This document shows, in pieces, positions 1 through 7,373 of a stretch of DNA of 64,000 bases; the first letter of the stretch is position 1, and the number at the start of each line of letters is the position of its first letter. A program made the translations under genes and the position numbers. Source of the stretch: SIG575 sp045542485 (GTDB lineage: Bacteria; Bacillota; Clostridia; Oscillospirales; Acutalibacteraceae); contig JAZQLC010000008.1 of the NCBI GenBank assembly GCA_045542485.1, positions 12,669 to 76,668 of the forward strand. Reading direction: 5' to 3'. Below the pieces are notes generated by a model. It ran no database searches. It had not been told where the DNA came from and worked only from the letters and a program-made list of their open reading frames with translations.

Positions 1-285
1 CCATAACGCCAACGCACAGACTATGTATCTGAAAAGATAAACTCCTGCCTGTGAAAAAACAAGACCGATGCTTGTCCCCACAAGAGCAAAAAGAGAATAT
101 ATTCCCGGTGAAGCAATAACAAAAGCAAAGCCGAAAGGATATATTTCACCGAAAATTGCTCCCTGACCGAAAACAATTCCCAACAGAAAAAATACCGCTC
201 CCTTTACACCGTCCCTTACACTTATACCTGTTTTTCTTTCTCTCTTTTTCACACTCTGCAGTTTCTGTAATTTTGTGTTTTCCAT
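1..285 (-). CDS. spoIIE: SpoIIE-like N-terminal membrane region, partial (runs off left edge)
   Basis: Only the first 95 codons lie in the window. They encode a short basic cytoplasmic start (Lys/Arg-rich, residues 5-28) followed by hydrophobic segments at about 29-46, 50-70 and 81-95, with a Pro-Phe-Gly step at 50-52. This matches the start of the polytopic domain of SpoIIE, the phosphatase that dephosphorylates SpoIIAA and frees sigma-F in the forespore. The PP2C catalytic domain would lie outside the window, so the call rests on the membrane pattern, a local resemblance to the first SpoIIE helices, and the other sporulation genes nearby. The ATG at 285 follows AGGAG with 8 nt spacing. Another polytopic membrane protein is possible. 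Confidence 0.55.
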   Translation of the reverse strand, partial: MENTKLQKLQSVKKRERKTGISVRDGVKGAVFFLLGIVFGQGAIFGEIYPFGFAFVIASPGIYSLFALVGTSIGLVFSQAGVYLFRYIVCALALW

Positions 286-418
286 TTTTGCCACTCCTGT
301 ATGTTTTGTAAACAGTATACCTTCCGTCAATAAAAAAAAGCGTCACATTATGCTGTAAGTGTATGACGAAAAAAACATTTCTTTGTACTTTCCGTGAAAA
401 TACTGCGTTTTTCTTGCA

Positions 419-447
419 TTGACTTTCGTTTTATGATAGAATAATAT
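419..447 (+). promoter_or_regulatory. sigma-A-type promoter for rlmB
   Basis: TTGACT (419-424), 17-nt spacer, TAATAT (442-447), about 45 nt before the chosen rlmB start. The rest of the gap between the divergent spoIIE-like gene and rlmB (286-418) shows no other clear signal. Confidence 0.6.
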
Positions 448-491
448 GAATATTTATGTTCAGACGAAAATCTGTTATGGGAGAAGAAAAG

Positions 492-1268
492 ATGAAAAAC
501 AACGACAACGAAAAAAAGCAACTCCCCGAAGACCTTGTAATCGGCAGAAATGCAGTTCTCGAGGCAATAAACTGCGGCAGGACAATTGACGCCCTTTATC
601 TTGCAAAAGGAGAGAGAGGCGGATCAATCTCCACCATTCTCCGCCTTGCAAAAGAAAAACAACTTGTAATCAAAGAAGTTGACATAAAAAAGCTTGACTA
701 TATGTGCTTCGGTGCCAACCATCAGGGCGTAGCTGCAAAATGCGCCGTGAAAGAATATTCAAGCGTTGACGACATTTTCGCTCTTGCAGAAGAAAGAGGC
801 GAAGCTCCTTTCATTATCATCTGCGATGAGCTCGAAGACCCCCATAACCTTGGTGCAATTATCAGAACAGCCGAAATCACGGGTGCTCACGGCATAATAA
901 TCCCCAAAAGACGCTCAGTTTCCCTTTCTTTTGCAGTTGGTAAAACCTCTGCGGGTGCAATTGAATATGTACCCGTGGCAAGAGTCGGAAATTTAGCCTC
1001 TGAAATTGATGCCCTCAAAGAAAGAGGTGTGTGGATTTACGGAGCAGATATGAAAGGCGAAAACTGGTGCTCCGTTGATTACAGCGGACCATGCGCTCTT
1101 GTTGTGGGCTCTGAGGGAAAAGGCATCAGCAGACTCATCAAAGAAAAATGCGATTTTCTCGTATCGCTTCCTATGAAAGGAAAAATCACATCCCTTAACG
1201 CTTCCGTTGCAGCAGGGATTATGATGATGGAAATTTCAAGACAGAGAAGCAACATCAAATCAAGATAG
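492..1268 (+). CDS. rlmB: RlmB/TrmH-family 23S rRNA 2'-O-ribose methyltransferase
   Basis: A 258-residue SPOUT-class methyltransferase that transfers methyl from S-adenosylmethionine to a ribose 2'-OH, most likely in 23S rRNA. The N-terminal ~75 residues form the substrate-binding SpoU_sub_bind domain (IGRNAVLEAI start). The SPOUT domain follows, with the knot motifs DPHNLGAIIRTAE, VGSEGKGIS near residue 205 and SLNASVAAGI near the C-terminus. Length is normal. I chose ATG 492 over the upstream in-frame ATGs at 456 and 477 because GGAG at 479-482 is well spaced for 492. It lies 11 bp before the P-type ATPase-like gene, so the two are probably cotranscribed. The exact target nucleotide cannot be told from sequence. 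Confidence 0.92.
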   Translation: MKNNDNEKKQLPEDLVIGRNAVLEAINCGRTIDALYLAKGERGGSISTILRLAKEKQLVIKEVDIKKLDYMCFGANHQGVAAKCAVKEYSSVDDIFALAEERGEAPFIIICDELEDPHNLGAIIRTAEITGAHGIIIPKRRSVSLSFAVGKTSAGAIEYVPVARVGNLASEIDALKERGVWIYGADMKGENWCSVDYSGPCALVVGSEGKGISRLIKEKCDFLVSLPMKGKITSLNASVAAGIMMMEISRQRSNIKSR

Positions 1269-1279
1269 GAGGATTTATA

Positions 1280-4200
1280 ATGGCTGACGAAACAGAGGGC
1301 CTGGATTTTTTTGATTCAGACCTTGAAGACTATATTAAAAAATACGGCACTGATGACGCCGAAGATGAAAGCCTTTCTTTTGTAGACGAGCTTTTTGAAT
1401 CCTCAGATGGCTCACCTGTAAAAAACTGGTCAATGGACGACATCAACCATCTTATTGACGAAGTCAGCGACAGTGACGAGTTTGAAGAAGCCGGAGACGA
1501 CTTTGACTTCGACAAATATGAAAAATATACCGAGCCTCAGAAGCCCGATTACTCTGCATCAGTCAGAAGCGACAAGTCTTCAGACGACAGGGATGTTTTT
1601 GAAGAAGGGGCTGTTTATTTTTCAAAGGAATATGCTGAGGGTCTGGCTCCGAAAGGCGCCGTAGAAACCTCAGGCGACGAAGAAATCTTTGAAGAGGATT
1701 TTGAATCCTTTTATTCCCCTGCCTTCGAAGAGGACGAAACAGAAATCTTCTTCGGTAAAGAAGACGGCGACTTTTCAGACCTTGAAGGCCATGTCAATCA
1801 GGCACGGAAAGACGGCGAATTCCGTGAAATTGATGAATCAATAGACGAAAACGGATACGGACAAACAGATGACGATGTGGTTTATGACGGCACCTTTGAC
1901 AGGGGTGACTTCCTCAAAATCAAGGACATTTTCAAAAGCTCCAAGGTTCTAAGCAAACGCCGTGCCGCCAGACAGGAGGCGAGAGAATCAGCCTATGAAT
2001 CCGTAAAAGAACAATACGGCGAAGCCATATTCGACGCGAAAAAGCGTGAAGATGATTTCAACGACATTCTCAGAAGACAAAGAGCCGTAGAAAGAGAAGA
2101 AGCAAAAAAAGAAGAGGCAAAAAGAGAAGAAGAAGTCCGTCAGGAAAAAAGAGAAAAGCTCTTTGATGTTGACAGCGAAAACTTCATAACTCCCTCTGAG
2201 CCCCGCGAAGAAACTATCGAAATTCAGGAAGACGAGGACTTCAGCGACACAATCTTCATCTCCGACCTTTCTCACTTTGAAGAGGTTGCACAGAGCAGTT
2301 CACGCAGAGTTGATGAAGATATGTCCGGCACAAGAATCATCGGCGAAGAAAACGAAACAGAAAAACAGAAAACAAGAGACATTTTCATTTCTCCCCGTGA
2401 GCACCGTCAGGATGATGACCAGCTTGCTTTTGAAGGCTTTGAGGTTGTGGCGGATGAGTTTATTCCCGAGCGCGTCAGTGAAGAGGATGTTCAGGAAACT
2501 CTGCGCAGAACAAGAGAAGAAAAGAAAAGCCGTTTCAGAATGACAAATCTTCCCGACGACTACGACGACATCGACCCCAACTATTTTTCACCTGAAAAAG
2601 GAAAGTATGACGAAGAGGAATACATCGTTCTCAGCGATGAAAACAATCCTAAAACTGCATCAACTGCATTCAGAAAATATTTCATTCAGGAGAAAAACAA
2701 GAAATTCACCGAATACACTTCATCAAACGAAAAGCCTCAGATTTTCAAAGAACTTGCAGAAAAGAGACGCAAAGCTGTTTTTGGTCTGATTGCTATGGGC
2801 GTTCTGACAGTAATCTATCTTATTGTGACACTCATAACAAATGTTTTTGAAGCTCTGCCCATTGATGCGGCAGCAGCTACAACCGCATCACTTTCAATTG
2901 TTGTTCTTCTCGCCACATTCATTTTCGGCTCGTCAGTTACACAGTCGGGAATCGAAAATCTCCGAAAAAAGAACTTCAATTTCGATAGTGCGGTAACCTG
3001 CCTTGTTCTTGCAGGACTTTTGTCCTCTTGTTCAATGTTCTTTGATTTATCGGAGATGGGCGAAACATTCCCCGTATACACAGCTGCAATCACATTCCTT
3101 GTAATAATCTGCTGTCTTTCAAGAGCCGTTGAAAGTGCAAGGGCGACAAACGCACTGAAAACTGCAACGGTTAAAAGAAAGGATAATCTTTATACTATCC
3201 AGAGTATCGATGACGAAAGAACGGCACAGAATATCGGCAGAATTCTTGCAGGTGAAAATCCGGATCTTAAATATTCCTGCAAAACATCTTTTCCTCAGGG
3301 ATTTATCCACAACGCCTTTGTTCAGAATCCTGCTGACAGACACGCCCGTAGATTCTTCCCCTTTGCCGCAGGACTTTCTGCTCTTGTGGGAATCATAACC
3401 GGAATCATTTACAAAGATATTCCTGTGGGAGTTTCTGCATTTCTCGGCTGTTTGCTGACAAGCTTCCCCTTGTCACTTCTGCCCTCTCTTAACATTTCCC
3501 TTTACTTCCTCAACAAGAAACTCAACAAGAAAAACGCTTGTATTGTGGGCTACACATCTGCAAGAAACATTGAAAAAACAAATGCAATTGTTATTGATTC
3601 CACAGATTTGTTCGATGTTGAAAAGTGTAATTTCCACGGAATGAAGGACTACGGCACTGTCCGTGTTGATGATATCATCCTCTACGCGGCAGCAATGCTG
3701 ACAAATTCAAAAGGTCCTCTCTCACGCGTCTTTGATAAAGCAATCATCGGTGATAAGGAAGAGCTTCTTCCCGAGGTTGAGAACCTTTGCTATGAAGAAA
3801 GACTAGGTCTTTCCGGTTGGATTAACGGCGAAAAGGTGCTCATCGGCAACAGAAACCTGCTTATAAATCACAACCTCGAAGCACCACCCAAAGGGCCCGA
3901 GATGGCTTGTCTCAAAGAAGGCAAAAAGATTTTATACCTTGCAATTGACGGAAATCTTGCTGCGATGCTCGTTGTTGAATATGCCAAAAATGAGAAAATG
4001 AAAAAACATCTTTCAAGACTGGACAAGCACGGAATAACAACCGTTGTTACAACAAATGACTGTAACATTGACGAAGAATTTCTTTCACTGCAGTTCAATA
4101 TGCCCCGTGAAAGCTTCAAGGTTATAGGTGATTACGAAGGCGGACTTCTTGACGGATACATCAACAAGGAGCGACCCCTTGCTCCCGCAAAGCTTATTCA

Positions 4201-4435
4201 CGACGGCACAACAGAATCCTTCTTTGAAACGTTCTCTTCAGCTATTGCTTATTCTTCAGCAATAAAAATTGCACTTGCAATCCAGACAATAATGATGTTC
4301 CTTGCACTCATCGTAACTGCGATTTTTGCATTTACCGGAACAATAAATCTTATCAGTGCTTCAGTTGTGATACTTGTTGAGCTTCTCAGTTCAGCTATTA
4401 TGACCTGCATTATGATTGTAAGAAATAAATTTTAA
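1280..4435 (+). CDS. Large acidic membrane protein, degenerate P-type ATPase-like
   Basis: 1051 residues. Residues 1 to about 490 are strongly acidic, low-complexity and probably disordered, with a charged helical stretch near 240-290. Membrane segments follow at about 497-521, 530-550, 560-580, 590-608 and 690-740, with two more at the C-terminus. The part from 735 on has the order of a P1B-type ATPase: a membrane helix where CPC would sit, a phosphorylation-site region, an N-domain-like GEKVLIGNRNLL near 850, then a P-domain-like segment. The key residues are lost. The DKTGT site reads DSTDL at Asp773, and the TGD and GDGxNDxP motifs are absent. A catalytically dead pseudo-pump is therefore likely; its function is unknown. 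SD AGGAGG precedes ATG. It is followed by a terminator hairpin and spoVAE. Confidence 0.7.
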   Translation: MADETEGLDFFDSDLEDYIKKYGTDDAEDESLSFVDELFESSDGSPVKNWSMDDINHLIDEVSDSDEFEEAGDDFDFDKYEKYTEPQKPDYSASVRSDKSSDDRDVFEEGAVYFSKEYAEGLAPKGAVETSGDEEIFEEDFESFYSPAFEEDETEIFFGKEDGDFSDLEGHVNQARKDGEFREIDESIDENGYGQTDDDVVYDGTFDRGDFLKIKDIFKSSKVLSKRRAARQEARESAYESVKEQYGEAIFDAKKREDDFNDILRRQRAVEREEAKKEEAKREEEVRQEKREKLFDVDSENFITPSEPREETIEIQEDEDFSDTIFISDLSHFEEVAQSSSRRVDEDMSGTRIIGEENETEKQKTRDIFISPREHRQDDDQLAFEGFEVVADEFIPERVSEEDVQETLRRTREEKKSRFRMTNLPDDYDDIDPNYFSPEKGKYDEEEYIVLSDENNPKTASTAFRKYFIQEKNKKFTEYTSSNEKPQIFKELAEKRRKAVFGLIAMGVLTVIYLIVTLITNVFEALPIDAAAATTASLSIVVLLATFIFGSSVTQSGIENLRKKNFNFDSAVTCLVLAGLLSSCSMFFDLSEMGETFPVYTAAITFLVIICCLSRAVESARATNALKTATVKRKDNLYTIQSIDDERTAQNIGRILAGENPDLKYSCKTSFPQGFIHNAFVQNPADRHARRFFPFAAGLSALVGIITGIIYKDIPVGVSAFLGCLLTSFPLSLLPSLNISLYFLNKKLNKKNACIVGYTSARNIEKTNAIVIDSTDLFDVEKCNFHGMKDYGTVRVDDIILYAAAMLTNSKGPLSRVFDKAIIGDKEELLPEVENLCYEERLGLSGWINGEKVLIGNRNLLINHNLEAPPKGPEMACLKEGKKILYLAIDGNLAAMLVVEYAKNEKMKKHLSRLDKHGITTVVTTNDCNIDEEFLSLQFNMPRESFKVIGDYEGGLLDGYINKERPLAPAKLIHDGTTESFFETFSSAIAYSSAIKIALAIQTIMMFLALIVTAIFAFTGTINLISASVVILVELLSSAIMTCIMIVRNKF

Positions 4436-4462
4436 ATAAAAATCCCTTTTCCGTACATAATA
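4433..4462 (+). promoter_or_regulatory. Candidate sigma-G promoter for spoVAE, -10 in hairpin loop
   Basis: TAAATA (4433-4438), 17-nt spacer, CATAATA (4456-4462). This is close to the Bacillus sigma-G pattern TGAATA-N17/18-CATACTA. The -10 sits in the loop of the hairpin at 4438-4481. A transcript starting near 4469 would lack the left arm of that hairpin and expose the spoVAE Shine-Dalgarno. Confidence 0.5.
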
Positions 4463-4482
4463 AAACGGAAGGGGGATTTTTT
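4438..4482 (+). terminator. Terminator hairpin whose 3' arm carries the spoVAE ribosome-binding site
   Basis: A 17-bp stem (4438-4454 with 4465-4481, two G-U pairs) and a 10-nt loop, ending in a T6 run. It starts 3 nt after the stop of the upstream gene, so it should end that transcript. The right arm includes AAGGGGG (4469-4475), the Shine-Dalgarno of the gene that starts at 4483. Read-through RNA would therefore mask this site. Confidence 0.75.
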
Positions 4483-4848
4483 ATGGAAATCTTTTCATCT
4501 ATGTTAAAAGCATTTATTATCGGCGGTCTTATCTGTGTCGTAGGACAGCTTCTTATTGACCTGACACGACTTACTCCTGCACGGATTCTTGTGCTCTTTG
4601 TGCTCACGGGTGTTTTTCTTTCCGCTATCGGAATTTATGAACCTTTTGCAGAATGGGCAGGTTGCGGTGCTACTGTACCGCTTACGGGATTCGGAAACGT
4701 TCTCGTTCAGGGAACAAAGGAAAAAATAGCCCAGGAAGGTCTTCTCGGTGTTCTGACCGGACCTCTCTGTTCAGGCTCGGCGGGAATCACGGCGGCAGTT
4801 CTCAGCGGACTCGTAGTATCTCTCGTCGCTAAACCAAAGTCCAAATAA
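4483..4848 (+). CDS. spoVAE: Stage V sporulation protein AE (SpoVAE/SpoVAEb family)
   Basis: 121 residues with about four hydrophobic segments and the family blocks GGLICVVGQLLID, LTPARILV, GIYEPFAEWAG and ATVPLTGFG. SpoVAE is part of the SpoVA channel in the spore inner membrane that moves dipicolinic acid into the developing spore and out at germination. Length is typical (about 116-121). In Bacillus it sits in a spoVA operon transcribed by sigma-G; here no spoVAC or spoVAD is next to it, so it is a detached member. Start ATG 4483 follows AAGGGGG at 7 nt. The leader is unusual: see the hairpin and sigma-G-like promoter entries. Confidence 0.9.
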   Translation: MEIFSSMLKAFIIGGLICVVGQLLIDLTRLTPARILVLFVLTGVFLSAIGIYEPFAEWAGCGATVPLTGFGNVLVQGTKEKIAQEGLLGVLTGPLCSGSAGITAAVLSGLVVSLVAKPKSK

Positions 4849-4882
4849 ATCTGTTAAATCAACACAAAAGAACATTTTTGTA

Positions 4883-4912
4883 TTGACTTTTCGCCTCTCT
4901 ATGTATTATACT
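4883..4912 (+). promoter_or_regulatory. Promoter of the small-peptide pair
   Basis: TTGACT (4883-4888), 18-nt spacer, TATACT (4907-4912). An alternative -10, TATTAT, lies at 4904-4909. The first peptide start codon is 40 nt downstream. This looks like a strong vegetative promoter rather than a forespore one. Confidence 0.65.
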
Positions 4913-4951
4913 AAACTGTGTAGATGTAATACAAGAAAGGTGGATATACAT

Positions 4952-5083
4952 ATGGCAACAGTAACAGGTATTATTTCAAAAATCTGTGACTTCCTCGGTG
5001 GTCTTGACTATGCTAAAGCTTTTGACACAATCGAGAAAGTTCTTATCGATCTGGTGGAGTGGATTGCATCTTTGATTGCTTAA
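4952..5083 (+). CDS. 43-residue amphipathic peptide A (PSM-beta-like), unrecognised
   Basis: I chose ATG 4952, not the upstream in-frame ATG at 4883, because AAGGTGG precedes it and 4883 overlaps the promoter. The peptide has 43 residues, starts MATVTGIISK and ends EWIASLIA. It has no signal peptide. Hydrophobic residues recur every 3-4 positions (Val4, Ile7, Ile8, Ile11, Phe14, Leu15, then Phe24, Ile27, Leu31, Leu34, Ile38, Leu41), giving two predicted amphipathic helices around a Gly-Gly/Asp break at 16-19. Net charge is about -3. It aligns without gaps to peptide B at 17/43 identical positions. Size, anionic charge and tandem arrangement resemble staphylococcal PSM-beta peptides, but homology is not shown. 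Function unknown. Confidence 0.8.
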   Translation: MATVTGIISKICDFLGGLDYAKAFDTIEKVLIDLVEWIASLIA

Positions 5084-5116
5084 TCCTGACATAAATAAAA
5101 ATAAGGAGGTTGCAAA

Positions 5117-5248
5117 ATGGAAGCTGTTACAGAAATCTTCAAGAAGATTGGCGATTTTCTTGCATCTGTTAACTGGGCAGAGGTATTCGAAACAGTTAAA
5201 GGTATCGTAGAAAAAATCGTTGAAGTTGTTTCTTCACTCGCTGCATAA
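5117..5248 (+). CDS. 43-residue amphipathic peptide B, paralog of peptide A
   Basis: ATG 5117 follows a strong AAGGAGG. 43 residues, starting MEAVTEIFKK and ending EVVSSLAA. It shares with peptide A Met1, Val4, Thr5, Ile7, Lys10, Ile11, Asp13, Phe14, Leu15, Ala21, Phe24, Thr26, Val35, Glu36, Ser40, Leu41 and Ala43. The two helices have their hydrophobic face at Ile7/Phe8/Ile11/Phe14/Leu15/Val18 and Trp20/Phe24/Val27/Ile30/Val31/Ile34/Val38. Net charge is about -3. It lies 33 nt after peptide A and 19 nt before a strong terminator, so the pair forms its own two-gene transcript. No transporter, maturation enzyme or immunity gene is adjacent. Cytolytic, surfactant, membrane-remodelling or toxin roles are all possible. 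Confidence 0.8.
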   Translation: MEAVTEIFKKIGDFLASVNWAEVFETVKGIVEKIVEVVSSLAA

Positions 5249-5267
5249 TTTTATTGCAAACAAACTC

Positions 5268-5296
5268 AAAACCACTCCCTTCCGGGAGTGGTTTTT
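5268..5296. terminator. Bidirectional terminator after the peptide pair and sigG
   Basis: AAAACCACTCCC (5268-5279), TTCC loop, GGGAGTGG plus TTTTT. It lies between convergent peptide B and sigG and has A- and T-runs on both sides, so it can serve both. Confidence 0.9.
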
Positions 5297-5310
5297 CCGT
5301 TTATCTTCAA

Positions 5311-6084
5311 TCAGATGTCTTCACCTTTGATTCTTTTCAGCGCTCCCTTTTCAAGGCGTGAAACCTGCGCCTGAGAAATCCCCACCTCTTTTGCAACCTC
5401 CGTCTGGGTTTTTCCCTGCATAAATCTCATATGGAGAATTTTCTTTTCTCTGGGAGATAACTTCTTGATTTCTTCCCGCAGCTCTATTTCTCCCAGCCAG
5501 TTTCTGTCATCATTCTGGTCACCTATCTGGTCCATCACGTAAATCGTATCTCCTCCATCATTATAAATGGGCTCATAGAGGCTTACGGGCTCTACAATCG
5601 CCTCGAGAGACAACACCACATCTTCCCGCTTCACACCTAATTCCTTTGCGATTTCTTCCACCGTGGGCTCCTGCCCTGTTTCGAGAAAAAGTTTTTCTTT
5701 CACCTGCATAGCGTGGTATGCCGTATCACGCATTGAACGGGAAACTCTCACCGAATTGTTGTCACGCAGATACCGTCTGATTTCACCGATTATCATCGGA
5801 ACGGAGTAAGTGGAAAATCTCACGCCTAAATCAATGTTGAAATTATCAATAGCTTTAATAAGGCCGATGCATCCCACCTGAAAAAGGTCGTCGGGGTTTT
5901 CTCCTCTGTTTGCAAATCTCTGAATCACCGACAGAACAAGTCTTAAGTTTCCGTTGATAAGCTCTTCTCTCGCGTTTTTATCTCCTTGCTTTATTCTTGT
6001 CAGAAGCTCTAGCTTCTCCTTTTCTTTCAGCACCTTTAGATTTGCCGTATTCACACCGCATATTTCTACTTTATTGAACTGCAA
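5311..6084 (-). CDS. sigG: RNA polymerase sporulation sigma factor SigG
   Basis: 257 residues, full length. The N-terminus carries the SigG signature NKVEICGV. Sigma-70 region 2 is clear (RLVLSVIQRF, DDLFQVGCIGL, FSTYSVPMIIGEIRRYLRD), followed by region 3 and by region 4 with the helix-turn-helix TEVAKEVGISQAQVSRLEK. SigG drives late forespore transcription after engulfment. In Bacillus the gene follows spoIIGA-sigE; here it follows nagA instead. The start is the weak codon TTG at 6084, fixed by GGAGGG at 6091-6096 with 6 nt spacing. The Shine-Dalgarno overlaps a leader hairpin whose loop contains CATACTA, a sigma-G -10 sequence, suggesting autoregulation and translational damping. Confidence 0.97.
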   Translation of the reverse strand: MQFNKVEICGVNTANLKVLKEKEKLELLTRIKQGDKNAREELINGNLRLVLSVIQRFANRGENPDDLFQVGCIGLIKAIDNFNIDLGVRFSTYSVPMIIGEIRRYLRDNNSVRVSRSMRDTAYHAMQVKEKLFLETGQEPTVEEIAKELGVKREDVVLSLEAIVEPVSLYEPIYNDGGDTIYVMDQIGDQNDDRNWLGEIELREEIKKLSPREKKILHMRFMQGKTQTEVAKEVGISQAQVSRLEKGALKRIKGEDI

Positions 6085-6092
6085 AAAAATCC

Positions 6093-6136
6093 CTCCGTAA
6101 TCTCTGATAAAAATAGTATGGTCAGATATTACGGAG
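6093..6136 (-). promoter_or_regulatory. sigG leader hairpin masking the RBS, with sigma-G -10 in its loop
   Basis: Stem of 9 bp, one mismatch, then 5 bp (6093-6101/6128-6136 and 6103-6107/6122-6126) with a 14-nt loop. Downstream on the minus strand come GGA and T7, so it also looks like a terminator for nagA. The 3' arm ends in the GGAG of the sigG Shine-Dalgarno. The loop holds CATACTA (6114-6120), an exact Bacillus sigma-G -10; no good -35 is visible 15-18 nt upstream. Confidence 0.65.
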
Positions 6137-6146
6137 TTTAAAATTT

Positions 6147-7262
6147 TTATATTACCTTTTTGCCTTTTATATATACGCCTTTTATTTCCATTTTTTCGTC
6201 AACAAGAATCAGGTCAGCATTTTTGCCTTTTTCAATTGAGCCTGTAATTTTGTCCTGACCGATTGCTTTTGCCGGATTTATTGTGCAGGATTTTACTGCG
6301 TGTCTGAAATCGATTCCGAATGAGAGAAGATTTCTGAACTCATCAAATATATTTGATGTACTTGCAGCGATTGTACCGTCTGCAAGAAGAGCCTTTCCGT
6401 CTCGTACAAAAACAGTCTGGCCACCCAGCATATACTCGCCGTCTGCACAGTCAGCCGCTTTCATTGAGTCACTGATAACAATTGTTCTGTCTTCACCGAG
6501 AAGCCTGAATGCCATTCTGAGTGTTTCGGGAGCAACATGGAACCCGTCACAGATGATTTCAGCCCTGACTGAAGGTGAATCGAAAACCGCACCGGCAACA
6601 CCGGGCACTCTCGCCGAAATACCTGTCATCGCATTGAAAAGATGCGTTGCGTGTGTGATTCCGTTTTCAAAACCTTTTCTCGCCTGAAGTGCATCAGCTG
6701 AAGTGTGTGCCGCTGAAACAGTACAGATTTGCGAAGCTTCCTTTGAAAAAGCGTTATCTTCATCTTCTTCAGGAGCAATATCAACAAGAGAAACATTACA
6801 GATTGCGTTAAGCTTCCTGAACTCATCAATATCGGGTTTTCTCACGTGCTCTGCTTTCTGTGCACCTTTCTTGGCAAGAGAAATATATGGTCCCTCCATA
6901 TTGATGCCGTGAATGTAAGCACCTTTTTCATTTCCCTTTACAAGAGCAATCTTCCCGAAGATTTCCTCAAGCTCTGCGGAAGAGAGAGTCATTGTTGTGG
7001 GACAGAAGGATGTAACCCCGTGTCTCGGAAGATTCTCGGACATTCTCTGAAGTGATTCCTCCTCTGCGTCACAGGTGTCTGCACCGTTAGTGCCGTGAAT
7101 ATGAATATCAATAAATCCGGGAAGAATTTTAAGACCTGTGCAGTCAATTTCCTCTCCCTGAGACTCATCGGTAAATCCTGCGATTTTTCCGTCCTCAACA
7201 ATAAGATTTCTTTTTACAAATTCAAAGTTTTCATTTAAAATTTCTGCATTTGTGAAAATCAT
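6147..7262 (-). CDS. nagA: N-acetylglucosamine-6-phosphate deacetylase
   Basis: About 371 residues of the amidohydrolase superfamily. It converts GlcNAc-6-phosphate to glucosamine-6-phosphate and acetate in amino-sugar catabolism and wall recycling. Visible landmarks are the metal motif PGFIDIHIHG near residue 50, MEGPYIS near 125, the His of AAHTSADAL near 190, the ATHLFNAM block, ICDGFHV, and the catalytic Asp in VISDSMKAA. Length is typical. In-frame GTG 7271 and ATG 7268 also exist; I prefer ATG 7262 because GGGTGA is then well spaced. It diverges from the PMI-like gene and lies 60 nt before sigG. No nagB is present in the window. Confidence 0.95.
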   Translation of the reverse strand: MIFTNAEILNENFEFVKRNLIVEDGKIAGFTDESQGEEIDCTGLKILPGFIDIHIHGTNGADTCDAEEESLQRMSENLPRHGVTSFCPTTMTLSSAELEEIFGKIALVKGNEKGAYIHGINMEGPYISLAKKGAQKAEHVRKPDIDEFRKLNAICNVSLVDIAPEEDEDNAFSKEASQICTVSAAHTSADALQARKGFENGITHATHLFNAMTGISARVPGVAGAVFDSPSVRAEIICDGFHVAPETLRMAFRLLGEDRTIVISDSMKAADCADGEYMLGGQTVFVRDGKALLADGTIAASTSNIFDEFRNLLSFGIDFRHAVKSCTINPAKAIGQDKITGSIEKGKNADLILVDEKMEIKGVYIKGKKVI

Positions 7263-7373
7263 TTTCATCACCCGGAACTATTGTATCATAAATCCTGAAA
7301 AAATTAAATATTTTCTATTGATTTTTCTTTTCAACTGTGAGAAAATTAAGAAAATATCAATTCGAGGTGCATT

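Noticed and set aside
146..346. 66-codon minus-strand reading frame near the left edge
   Set aside because: It is out of frame with the SpoIIE-like start at 285, which has a good ribosome site and a coherent hydrophobic pattern.
4883..4951. N-terminal 23-residue extension of peptide A
   Set aside because: Its start coincides with the promoter -35 and no ribosome site precedes it; ATG 4952 has AAGGTGG.
4952..5248. Peptide pair as a classical bacteriocin or type I toxin
   Set aside because: Net negative, no leader, no transporter or immunity gene, and no visible antisense RNA promoter; a PSM-like description fits better.
6138..6143. A -35 for the sigG CATACTA box
   Set aside because: The sequence 15-18 nt upstream (TTTTAA/TTTAAA) matches TGAATA poorly, so only the -10 is claimed.
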